A DNA stretch of 64,000 bases, taken from Icerya purchasi. Lineage: Eukaryota; Arthropoda; Insecta; Hemiptera; Monophlebidae. Made by a program: the position numbers and the translations under genes. The stretch is taken from NCBI GenBank assembly GCA_039619475.1, contig CM077115.1:537696315-537760314 (forward strand). Reading direction: 5' to 3'. A model generated the notes under the pieces. That model did not search any database and had not been told where the DNA came from. It was given only the letters and a program-made list of their open reading frames with translations. Positions within the stretch are counted from its first letter, which is position 1. Each line of letters opens with the position of its first letter. Below are positions 43,046-54,170 of this stretch, one piece after another.

Positions 43046-44690
43046 TTGAAAGATTCTTCCTTATTGGCTTTATTAAAATTTTTACGAAAATAATATTAGT
43101 CCAGTGTTTTGAAGATTTAAAATTTTTCTAAAGAAAAAAAAAGAGGTTAGCCGGGTAGGATGTTTCATGTAATAAACATTCTGTGAGTTAATTTAAAGAT
43201 TACCATAATTTACATTTACATAATATTAAATTCAAAATAAAGATATTTAATCTTTAATTTGAAATATCGTATTCATTTCTCGCCCAGTATTAACATAAAT
43301 GTGTTTATGTTTAAAAATTTTTGCGCCTTTGTTTGTCTTTTTCGATATTTTTTTGAAATCAGTGTTGATTCGTCAATGAATTAAATATATAATTAAAATC
43401 GTAGATAACAGAAAAAACTTTAATAAACGTACCCTCAAATAAAATTGCTAGATACGAATAAAAGAGAAAGATAATATAAGGAATATGTATCAGAAGAAAA
43501 TTCAGTCCAGTTATGTTACACTTTAAATGACATAGAGTTGATAGTTTGTAATTTTTTAAATACGGTTGACTATACGTTAGCAAAAAAAAAAAAATGAAGA
43601 AAACCGACAATTCATTTAACCGATTATTAATATTAATAATTTTCGTCCGATTCGCATCAATATTGCCAACAGAACTCTTAAATTTACATCGCGAAAGTCT
43701 GTTTATGAGTATTTCACGCTGAAGTCGTTATTTCAAAAAAAAAATAGAAAATATTTTAAAAAAGTGAATAACCAAATAAAATCATGTAAAATATGTGTTT
43801 TGTGATTATATATGCATATTTCATGCTGTACGCGCGGAAAAACTAAATCGTTAACGAAGAACGGTATTTTTTGAACGGAATTTCTGATTGCAGTATTTGG
43901 TAATTCGTGTTTCTCACTAACACAGATGATAACGTTTAACGGATGATACCTGAAAATCACCGTAGGTGGTCTGTAAAAAGGTCTGAGTTCGCCTGCGCCC
44001 GAAAGAGGCTGCGCCCGATAGAGTCGCGCCCGCTTTTTCGCGCCCGAAAGAGCGGTCCCCATAATGAATACACTTCTTATTACTGTACAGATTGACAAAT
44101 AAGAAGATCATTGGCGCACCCAAGGGGGGTGCCACGGGGCCATTGCTCCCCCCAAAAAATCTTCGAAATCTTAATTTTGTTTTGTAATGTTTTGTTTTAC
44201 TTAAATAAAATTCGTATGCTTATCTAATTTGTGCTTATTACAAACATAATGTTACGTTTCTATTATTATTTTTTGTTTTTTAAATAAATTCGTCAGTTTT
44301 GTAACTTTTTTAAAAATAATATTCGTTAATTTTGTTTTTTTTTTTTTTTTTTTTTTTTATTTTAATTTACAAATTACGGAAATAGATGGGTACTTAGTCG
44401 AGGTACCGAGTTACCACCCCCTAACTCATCTTCTAAATTCTAGCCCCGACCAAAAAAAAATCCTGCGTGCGCCTTTGCCCACCATACAGGAAGAAAAGCA
44501 TGTAAAGACTATATTGCTAATTTAATAATACCATGGAAACGCAAAAAAAGTATTATTTAAATGTATTATAGTATTTTAAGTTGTTTTGGTAGTTTAATAA
44601 TTTTTCTTTTTTGCATTATTTAAAATTGGGACATTTTTTCGTTATAAAATCTAATGGGGGAGGGCCTAAGAATTACGTTTTAAATTTTGA
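43046..44690 (-). repeat. Foldback element, right inverted arm
   Basis: Inverted copy of the left arm. The same GC-rich CGGGCGC array lies at about 43990-44055 in inverted form. It is lengthened relative to the left arm by about 0.5 kb between 44107 and 44620, part of which looks like a separate small insertion. Its outer end carries GGGACATTTTTTCGTTATAA, the inverted form of the family motif. Confidence 0.8.
44113..44473. mobile_element. Small inserted element in the right arm, tentative
   Basis: Left end GGCGCACCCAAGGGGGG and right end AATCCTGCGTGCGCC form an imperfect inverted repeat (GGCGCAC with CA and GG following). The interior has a long T run at about 44334-44360 and no frame. It is absent from the left arm. 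Target duplication not resolved. Confidence 0.4.
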
Positions 44691-45298
44691 TCATTTTATA
44701 CAAAGTATAAAAGAGAAAGGGACAGAAATGTAAGTAAAAGGGGTTAAGGGACATAAAACCTTGCGAGGCCAAAATGACCGAGATTATATATATGTATACA
44801 CATAATTTGTAATGGAGTTTCTCGCCAACAGGTGTAACCAGTACACCATAATGTGTAAAATGAATGCGGTCTGTTAATATATTTGCTGACGCATAATAGC
44901 ATAGACGGGAATTTCGTTTACTCGTTAAGTAAAGTTGACAGTTGAAATTGTGAAGTTAAGGTTGCCATGTGTTATAACGAAAAATAATTAAATTCGCTAT
45001 TTTTACCCAGTCTCAATTCGATTTCGAACTGAGCGGACTCGAACGACTATATTTTTTAGTAAGTATCAGTGTGAAAACATATGTAGTACTAATTTCGGCC
45101 AATAGGCTGATATGAAGTGTTTGCGAAAGCTGTAGATTGCAGCGCAGAATCGAGCGCTAGTGATGTAAAATGTAAACTTTTAATCAATTTTTTAAATTTA
45201 TTTTTATCGGCATGTAGTTTAATTTGCGCGGTAAATGTTAATTAGACGGCCAACGTTATGACTATCGCGGAATATTTTCGATAAAAATAGTTTTATAC
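44691..45298. other. FAR intron, right part
   Basis: The first 90 bases resemble 552-646 (same repeat family). The remainder up to the FAR donor is native-looking, with no gene seen. Confidence 0.5.
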
Positions 45299-45408
45299 CG
45301 ATAGCCGGACGAACAATCGTCACCGGTAATCCCTCTCCGAGGCGCTTGATTACATCTTCCGTTACCGCCTTCGTAAATGTGTACGTATTCGGCCACGGCT
45401 CTATTAAG
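45299..45408 (-). CDS. Fatty acyl-CoA reductase exon with YXXXK catalytic motif
   Basis: The most upstream FAR exon seen, with 36 full codons. It encodes LIEPWPNTYTFTKAVTEDVI and then GEGLPVTIVRPAI, the most conserved part of FAR: PNTYTFTK contains the Y-x-x-x-K pair of the short-chain dehydrogenase type active site, and IVRP closes the core strand. The donor GTATAA starts at 45298 and the exon leaves one base (G), which joins TG of the exon at 21817-22009 to make valine. The acceptor is taken as TTAG at 45412-45409; another AG at about 45401 is possible and would shorten the exon by about three residues. The GxxGxxG cofactor exon upstream was not found in 45.4-48.5 kb and is probably beyond the window. 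Confidence 0.9.
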
Positions 45409-46494
45409 CTAATAAAGTAACAGATGCAATCAGTTAGGTGTAAAAATAATTCTACCTGTTGGTTATTATATCGTACGTTTGTCTCTAGTGTATAGTTTGA
45501 TTACAGTTTAAAGCCAAATTGAATTTCAGCCGGCGTTAAATTTTTCTATAATATAAAATAAAGTCGTCTTTTGCGATTACTCGATGTCATAATATACGCA
45601 AACACTTTTCATTCATCAGCTTTTTCGGAAGATTTTAAACGGACCAAATATTTTTCGATTATGCTTTTTTTCCCTTTAATTATTTTAATTATACGCTAAC
45701 GGTCCTTCTAATTTCTCGGTTTGGCCTAAATTTTTTTTCCATCTTGTTGCCGTTGCATTAATATGAGAATATTTTTTCTGCATCATGACATTAATGTAGA
45801 AGGGCACGCTGTTTAATTATTCTAATATTAACTGCAAATTACTTTCACCACTCATTATTTCATTTACTGTAAATTTGTTAAATTTATACAAGTCTCTCTG
45901 TCTTGCAATTAACTGTTGTACATATTATTACATTTTTGTAGAATATACTATGCACCTCGTTCTTTGTCTTATCTAAATGTGGAATTTAAAATTTACGCAA
46001 GTAAATCCCCTAAGAATTTATTGCGCATCTGTACGTTGAAAAAATTTAAAACGCATTATTAATTCCTATATTATTATTATTATTATTATCATCGTGGAAA
46101 AAAATTGCGAAGCCTGTTCCAGTAAGATTCTCCCGTATTATCTGAAAATTATTAATATTCATCCGTTACTTTTTTAAACTGCTTTGAATTTAGTAATTTA
46201 TTTTTCTAATTAAAATAAGGGGGTTTTCATATCATTAACACGAAATCATGTCTACGACGTTATTCTTATTTCTAATTGAAACTGAACTTTCTCGTATATT
46301 CATTTTGAATGGTATAGTGTTGGTTATAACTGCACAAGTGCATGGTAATTAATTCTTTTGTACAACACTTAATTAGTTTTATCGTTAAAACTCGTTTGAA
46401 ATTTTTCAACGTTAACGATTGATACTGGTTTTTAAGATATTAAGAGATATCAAGGTTTTATACAACGTAATCTATTTCTTATAATCCAATTTGC

Positions 46495-46534
<40 letters not shown>

Positions 46535-48560
46535 GTTATTATTATTACTGTTATTATACATGGGCGGTCCGAAGGATATTTGGGGGGAAATTATATAATT
46601 CCATAAAATCTTCTATGGTAGGCAGTAGATTTGAGAAATACCCCCTTTTTAATAAAGAAAATCAAATAGCGATCTTTATAAAAATTTAAAAATGTTTTAA
46701 AAATACATAATTATTACAATTTAATTTAACTTTTGTCTTATATTTAGGGGTGAAAAATAAAACGAAATTATAAAATTCTAGCTAAAATGGTAGTGTAGAA
46801 ATAGTAAAAAAGATAATATTTTTATTAGACTTTACTTCTTTTTTATTTTTGTTAGTAATCCTATCCGAATTCTTTGTTCGTGAGCAAGTTTAAATATATA
46901 TACATTTTTCATTGAACTATTTTCATTTACATTTCAAAATGAAAATTAAAAATAAATAAAAATGGTAAAAGATTGACGACAGTTGTGTTTAAAATAGAAT
47001 ATGTTTGGATAATATTTATTTATTCGTAACTGATATTTGTTTATTTGTAAATATTCGTTTAATCATAAATAATATTCTTTTGTTTATAAATAATATTTCT
47101 TATTTAAATATAGATCGAAAATATCGTTTATCGATATGTCGCATTTCATATCGATATGATCTGTGGCAACATTTAAAATTGACCGTTGACCAACGGTTAA
47201 AAAACATGGCCGTTTTTTTTGTTTGTTTATTATTCGTTGTTCGTTATTCGTTATTCGTGCACCTCGTGCAATTTACTAAAAACAAATTCTGTCGTTTCAA
47301 TGTTATTTTGAATACAATTCGTTTATTTTTTGTTCATCATTGTGCTTAATATTGATTTGCATCCGGCAAATAAATAAACTAAACAGAATAAAAAAATAGT
47401 ATTAAACATTAGTTATAATTAAACTCGTAGTTAAAATTCATACAAATCTTTTATAGCATAAATTAAGTTTCTCTGTTATAACAAATTTTTCAATAGAGAT
47501 TTTGGTTCTTGAGGGGGGGGGCGTGGATCCGCCACACTGTATTATATAGTTCATTAAAAATACCTGTAAATTTCGATACCTTACTTAGCGTTGTTAGAAC
47601 TATTAGGATCGCCTGCGAATTTTTTGTCTGGCGCAGTATATTACGTTGGTCCCTTTAGCAATTAAGGCGATTGAAATAAATATTAACGGTAGATTCCTAT
47701 CTTGTAATTTCGGAGTTGACACCTCCTCGAATTATAATATACGAAATTCATACGAAATGTCACGTGAATGAATACATCAACTAATAAAAATACGGCTAGT
47801 AAAGTTTAAAGATTTTATAAGGCGCATCGCTGTCGCTTATTACTCTCCTTACAAATAATTCGAGGCTTAATTTTAATTTGAGCTAATTGCTCTTCGGAGG
47901 TAGACACGATTTAATTTCGTTCCAAGCGTCCCTTAGGTGCAAACACGAACTTTTTAGTCATGGTACATAGAGCAATCGCGTTGACACTAGAAGCGAAAAA
48001 AAAAAAGAATCAATATTTTATACATGTCAGTTGAAACTCTCCAGTATACCATTTCAATGCTTAATGTGTAGTCGGAAGAAATAATCGATGTTATAATCAG
48101 ACGAATTCCGACGGCAAAACAGCTCTTTATTTTAGCGAAAAAGACCGCGCCGATATATTTCACATTAATAATCCTATAATTTTATGAAATCAATTACGTT
48201 ACCGGAACTTTCAATTGTAAATTTTAATGTTTCAAATTAATTGTTTATATATCGACTTTTTTTATCATTTCGACTTTTATAACGCGAATATTTCGCAATT
48301 TAAAAATTTTAACTTTGTAAAATACCATAAATATGAGAGACTGTGCTCCCGAAACATGTGGGTTATTTAGTTTTTTATATTTATAAATGAAAAATTTTCC
48401 GGATGAAAAGTTGTTCTTACAGGTTTCCTTTAATATTGATCCATAGAGCCTTTAAAGCAACTATTTTTATATAAGAAGCAAGGAGAATTACGAAGTTTAT
48501 TCTCGAGTGCGTTATCTCTTGTTTGCTCGCGTTCTTGTCCGGCTTATCAGCTCGCATTGT
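45409..48560. other. Non-coding, upstream FAR intron, with ATT microsatellite
   Basis: AT-rich sequence with an (ATT)n array at about 46494-46556 and several T-rich runs. I checked moderately GC-rich patches near 47.6, 47.9 and 48.1 kb on the minus strand for the missing FAR exons and saw no match. The plus frame at 47005-47349 is low complexity. Confidence 0.45.
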
Positions 48561-48787
48561 TATCGGCATATCGGTGAGATCGTTTCTTTTGTTTATTTAT
48601 AATACGCTAAATCTTCTCTATTCATACATAGATTTGATTTTATTTCGAAGAGTAATACGTATTATTTCGAACAGTATTTATTTTTATTTATTTATTTTAT
48701 TCTATTTTATTATTTTTTAATTTGTCTTTCTTTTACTATCATTTATTTATTTCTTTTTTTCTCCTCCCACTTTTTTTGGATTAACCG

Positions 48788-50346
48788 ATGAGTACGTCTA
48801 GTGGGGGCCGCCCTGCGGCCTCCGCCAAAGATACTAAACCGGCAAAAACGAATTTAACCCTTCAAATGGACATGGACGCTTCAACCAAGCGTAAACCAAC
48901 CGGTCCCCTTTCACCGGTCGCGTCGATCCCTAGCAAAGATCTGCGACTATCAGAATCTGATTTATCAAAACTTTCCGGCAGTAATAATAATAGTAGCAGT
49001 AATAATAATAATAATCTTAGTAAAAATAATTCTAATGATAATGCTATCGAAGCTATTAAAAATTTCAATATAAAAACTTCCCACGACATTATCGATAATA
49101 GTACAAAATTAATAATAAAAATGAGGTAATTCTTTTCCCTGTAGAGTATAATGGTTCTATACACATTATACTGTAATCGCTCTCTGAGCTTAATATAGGA
49201 AATTTACATCCATTTGCTGCTGCTAAAATTCTCTATAATAGAACTAAATCAATCACAGAAATCCTCCGAGCGGGCAGTAATAGACTTAGACTATTTTTTA
49301 GGGATATTAGCTCAGCAAATAATTTTCTTCTTGATTCTGACTTCCTTAATAAAAATGACTTTAAGGCCTTTATTCCTAATAATCTATTGTTCTCTTTTGG
49401 CATTATTCGTAATGTACCTGTAGATATTACCGAAGAAGAATTATTGGAAGATATTTCAGCGGAAGTGCCGGTAGCTTCAATTCGACGACTCAAGAAAAGA
49501 GATGGCGATAAATTTCGTCCAATTCCCCTAATTGAAATTAAATTCAAATCACCTTTCCTTCCCAGTTATGTTCATTTTTTTCATCTTCGTTATGCAGTGG
49601 AACCCAGCGTAAGACCTCCTATCCAATGCCGAGCTTGTTTTCGTTTTGGCCACACCGACAAGTTTTGTCGCAGTAAACCACGTTGTCCTAAATGTAATGA
49701 GTTGCATTCCTTGGATTCTTGTTCAGCTCCGCAGCCGTCAGATTCTAAATGCCTCAACTGCAAGGGTAATCATTTAGCCACCGATAGGCAGTGTCCTGTT
49801 TTTCAAGAACAGCTTCATCTTCGTAAAATCATGGCTTACGAAAACGTGTCCTATAATGAAGCTAGTATAATTAAAAAATCCAATCTTACCAACTCAGCTT
49901 TTTCTTTTTCCGATATAGCTCAAAAAAACCTGCATTCTTCTCCTTCCAAGTTTTCTCGCCGACCCAATCGGTCACGTTCTCCCAAATCTCTTCCCGTTCC
50001 TAATCAGCATTTCTCTCCTCTTCCGTCAAACAATCGTAATTATCGTAACGGCCTCTTCTTCCCCGAATCAACGCATAGTGCATCGTCTCATAACGTTCCT
50101 TCTTATTCTCTTCCCAACTCACCTAACTCTTGCTTGCAACAACAGGTACCAACTACTCTAATTTTTCATAATCCCAACTCCTCCGTTCCTATGTCAGCAG
50201 AAGAAGCTGTCGATAAGCTAGACTTCAGCTTAAACCTTCAAAATACCCCTCCTAACCTACGTCAAAACCCTGAATTTCGCTTGGCATCGCTCAAGCTTTT
50301 CCAACTGTTATTTGCTCACTGTCCTCCGAATTCTACGGCTACGTAA
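48788..50346 (+). pseudogene. LINE 3 ORF1, gag-like with three zinc knuckles
   Basis: Starts ATG at 48788 (MSTSSGGRPAASAKDTKPAK), with a low-complexity S and N tract near residues 65-85. The frame is lost at 49127-49129. It resumes one frame over, with a stop near 49171, as GNLHPFAAAKIL at about 49200 and continues to TAA at 50344-50346. Three knuckles lie near 49628-49790: CRACFRFGHTDKFC, CPKCNELHSLDSC and CLNCKGNHLATDRQC. A serine- and proline-rich tail follows. The protein would bind the element RNA. Confidence 0.82.
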
Positions 50347-50850
50347 CTGGTCAACTTCCTGTATTTCCGTTAATGGTTCTTATGATTGTGAAATTCCATT
50401 CTAATTTCTTCTCTTGCATATGTGTAAAATTCGCTATGGTTCTTGTCATTGAATTTTATGTTTTTCCCCAAATTTCTACTCTGTCGTTCTCTTGCCATAT
50501 TCCTTTATCTAGGCTAACCAGCATTCCGGAGCTCAGGCCGTTAATTCCTATCACATTTCCTTCTGTAATCTTATGTTTCTCCCGGATTGAATTATTGAGA
50601 ATACAGATATCATACGCCTTATTCCAAAAATATATGTTTCCTATTCCTGTTATCACCATTGTCTCGTCTCGCAACTATTGCCGTTTTTTAAAGGTGACAC
50701 ATTAAATAAAATAATATTATGTATTAAATCAATAGCTACTAAGTTAAAATCAAATCGGGGATCAGATATATTTAATATTATAACAACTATTATAGAAAGT
50801 ATTACTGATACATTCTTATAAAATGTATTTTAAAATAAGCACATGTTTTA
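50347..50850 (+). other. LINE 3 spacer between ORF1 and ORF2
   Basis: About 500 bases without a supported gene. Frames at 50373-50705 and on the minus strand at 50456-50674 have no recognised motif. In LINE 1 and LINE 2 the two frames overlap, so this gap suggests either a different family layout or insertion and decay. Confidence 0.4.
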
Positions 50851-53564
50851 ATGACCAACAAAAATGGTATTAAAATTGTTAGCTGGAATGCTAATTCGGT
50901 GAGAAACAGGATATTGGAATTAAATCAGTTTTTGATTGATAATAAGATACACATAGCCTGTCTTTCGGAAACTAAGCTAAACTTAAACATGCCCTTTAAA
51001 GTTGGAAATTATTATACTTACCGAAATGACAATTCAGGTACCAGTGGTGGTGTTGCCTTGCTTATACACAATAGTATAAGTTTCGATCCGCTACCTCAAA
51101 TAAAAACTAAGCGAATTGAAGCAATTGGAATTAAACTTGGCGTGGAAAATGATAATCTGGCTATAATTTCTGTAAATAGAGCACCTAATGTGCCGAAATT
51201 TTTTGAAGAGGACATTAAGCATCTTTTAAGAATAAACTCCCGGACATTGATTATAGGTGATTTAAATGCCAAACACCGCGCTTGGAATTGCCATAATGCA
51301 AATCGAGCTGGTAATATTTTATTAAACTTATCTATGACAAACCATTTTCAAATTTGTTTCCCAGCTACGCCTACATTTTTTCCGCGAAATCCTCGTCTCA
51401 AACCTAGTGTCATTGACGGAATCTTAGCGAAGGGATTTCACAAATTTACGGACCCCATATCAGTCAGCCAGTTATCTTCTGATCATAATCCTGTAATTTT
51501 TGAAATAAATACCACCTTTACTCAAACCCCTTCCGTGGAGCGATATAATTACCCTAAAGCAAACTAGAATCTCTACCAAGCTTTTATCAAGGAACATATC
51601 ATACTACCTGCTGCCTTGAAATCACCTCCGGAAATAGATAAATTTATATCTTCTCTAACTTCAATATTATTAACCGCTGTCGAAAAATCTGTACCCAAAC
51701 TATCTCCACATAAACCTTTTACTGCTTCTAGAAAACTTGGTTTTCTTATTAGTATTAAAAATTTTTGCCGTAGGATGAGCCAAAAAAATCAGTTTCCTTC
51801 TTCCATTGCATACAAAAAATTATATAACAAATTAAATAAGCTGGTAAAAGCCCGGCTACTTCATGAGAGAAATGAAAAATGGAACGTATTTTTGAAGAAT
51901 TTGTCCCATAAAGACAACACTCTGTGGAAAGTAAACAAACGTTTCTGTAGAAATCAGACTGAGCTGCCGCCAATCACAATCCCAAACAGTATTAATAAGA
52001 TTGCATATTCCATTAAAGACAAAACCGAAGTACTTGCTACCCATTTTCACAATATACATAAGCAAAATGAATGCTTATCTACACACTATCATGTTCGCAG
52101 CGTCAGACAAGCTATAAACAGATATCTATGCCAAACGTCCCCCACATCAAATCCACATATTTTTACTACGCCTAAAGAAGTTAAGAAATGCATTCGTACA
52201 TTGAGAAACACAAACTCTGTCGGAAATGACTTGGTGCACATCCGCATGATCAAGAATCTCCCAAAAAAAGCTATCCTCGGGTTAGTTAGCCTTTTTAATT
52301 CCTGCCTACGCTTAACTTATTACCCTTTATCCTGGAGAACCTCAATAACGATACCTCTTGCGAAGCATGGAAAGGATGCTTCCTTTGTGCAAAATATCAG
52401 GATTAGTCTATTAAGTAATATCAGCAAAATCTTTGAAAAAATAATCTTAATTAGACTAAACAAGTACAGTGACACAAATGCTATTTTTAGGGAATTCCAA
52501 TTTGGATTTAGGCCTAATTTAGGTACGACAATGCAACTTGCCGCTTTATGCGATACAATCACTGACAATTTTAACCAAAATAAACATACCGGTCTAGTAC
52601 TCATTGATCTTGAAAAGGCTTTTGATATCACTTGGCATGAAGGCATTGTATTTAAATTAATCAAATATGGATATCCACAATACTTAGTATTGCTTATCAA
52701 AACTTATTTAACGAGTAGACAGTTTTACGTGCAAATTAAAAATGTTAAATCTAGTAAGAAATTTTGTGTTGCTGGAGTTCCTCAGGGGAGCATCTTGGGT
52801 CCCTACCTTTTTATCTTATACATAAACGACCTTCCGCTTACAAATCATGTAAGTCTAAATCTTTACGCTGATGACACTGCACTTGTCGCCACATCCTACC
52901 GAATTGATACAATATGTCGACGACTCACGGATGCCGCAAATAAGTTAGTCAAATACTTCACTAAATGGAGAATTAATATCAACGAAAATAAATCCGAGGC
53001 AATTATATTTACAAAGCGCAGGCCAACAATTAACAATCACGTTAAAATTAAAAACAATACGATCGAATGGAAAGATGAGGTAACTCACTTAGGTATGACA
53101 CACTGGATAAAAAACTTACGTTTACAAAGCATATAAATCAACGTATTTATAAAACTCAGCGTAAGTTATGTAACCTGTTTCCGATTTTTAATAGAAAATC
53201 ATGTCTAACAGTGTCCAATAAGTTCATGATTTATAAAGCGGTATTACTAACCACGCTATTATATGCTGCTCCAGTCTGGTGTTCGACCAGCCATAGTAAC
53301 TTAATGAAGCTCCAGCGAATTCAAAACCATTGTTTTAGAATCATATTAAATAAGTCACGATACACACGCATTAAAACCATGCATGATTATCTGCATTTTC
53401 CGTATGTCAGTGAGATTATAAAAGAACGTGCAATAAGTTTCTTTAATTATTGCGCTATGTCTGACATTATAACTATAAACAATATAGGTAGGTATAATTA
53501 TCAGTCCTTAAAACATAGATACAAGAAATATAAACACAGACGAATTAAACATGTATTACTCTGA
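50851..53564 (+). pseudogene. LINE 3 ORF2: endonuclease and RT
   Basis: Begins ATG at 50851. The endonuclease shows VSWNANSV, LSETKL, IIGDLNAKHRAWNC and SSDHNPV. TAG at 51565-51567 replaces what is probably a tryptophan codon, and the same frame continues to 53136. RT motifs: HIRMIKNLPKKAI, ISKIFEKII, QFGFRPNLGTT, LIDLEKAFDITWH, GVPQGSILGPYLF and YADDTALV. A frameshift near 53095 (an extra AC in GACACACTGG is likely) moves the last part to the frame at 53211-53564 (LLYAAPVWC, then LMKLQRIQNHCFR). The changed R-I-S for R-P-I-S in the RT fingers is also decay. Confidence 0.87.
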
Positions 53565-53566
53565 GT

Positions 53567-54170
53567 ATTTTTACAGCCATATATCTCTGTTTCTCACCAA
53601 ATTGTTAATTTCTTTTCATGAACTCTTAGAATTTCATCTAAATTGCGAAATTATGCTAATTTTATGCTGAGTCATTAAAACTTAAACTATTTAATAAGCT
53701 AATGTGTCAGGTTTTTTTAAACTTTTCCTGTCTATAATTATAGATTCTTTTTCTTGTTTATCATTTTCGTGTTCTGATATACATATATAGTTATCTGATA
53801 AGGAAATCATGTTTTTCCGGTACAGATTACCCGCTTAAGTTATGTATTGTTATTTGTTAAAAAATTAAGCGCAAATATACGTTTTTTCTTCTTCTTCTTG
53901 AAACCTGCGGGTGATGAGAGCGGTGGAGAATTGTTCATAATTTTTGTTTGGATCAATTTTCTTTTCTCAGCTATACTGTTAAAAGCGAGAAAAGTTAACA
54001 GATGTTTCTGTTCTGATCTATATGCTTTGCATTATTTTTATGACCATTGCCTCTTTTTGCGAACTTCGATTGGGTTCGACAGTAGTCGAGGACGGTGTAT
54101 GGTTGATTGCAATGCACAATTGTATAAAACTTCTTTTTTCTTCGGTTTTAAACCGTGCAAATCAATACTA
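53567..54170. other. Region between LINE 3 and mariner
   Basis: Contains the LINE 3 3' UTR and possibly a left piece of the sequence into which the mariner inserted. Frames at 53847-54225 have no recognised family. Confidence 0.35.

Larger units (their letters stand above)
37161..44690. mobile_element. Large foldback element with inverted arms over 1 kb
   Basis: Left (about 37161-38447) and right (about 43046-44690) arms are inverted copies. Translations of the two arms share an identical run of more than 80 residues, although the frame is probably not a gene, so the arms are very similar at the DNA level. The outermost parts are more diverged. The spacer holds no transposase. Class is uncertain: long arms suggest a Mutator-like or foldback DNA element. 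No flanking duplication was found, so the exact ends are estimates. Confidence 0.8.
48561..53566 (+). mobile_element. Jockey-clade LINE 3, decayed
   Basis: A non-LTR element with ORF1 (zinc knuckles) and ORF2 (endonuclease and RT, no RNase H). ORF1 carries a frameshift and stops between 49129 and about 49195. ORF2 carries TAG at 51565-51567 and a frameshift near 53095. No poly(A) tail or target duplication was recognised, so the ends are approximate. The copy is clearly older than LINE 1 and LINE 2 and belongs to a different jockey-clade family, judged by its distinct RT and ORF1. Confidence 0.82.

Noticed and set aside
47560..48180. Candidate upstream FAR exons on the minus strand in moderately GC-rich patches
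   Set aside because: Translations in the frames checked contain stops and none of the FAR cofactor-binding or S-T-A-Y motifs.
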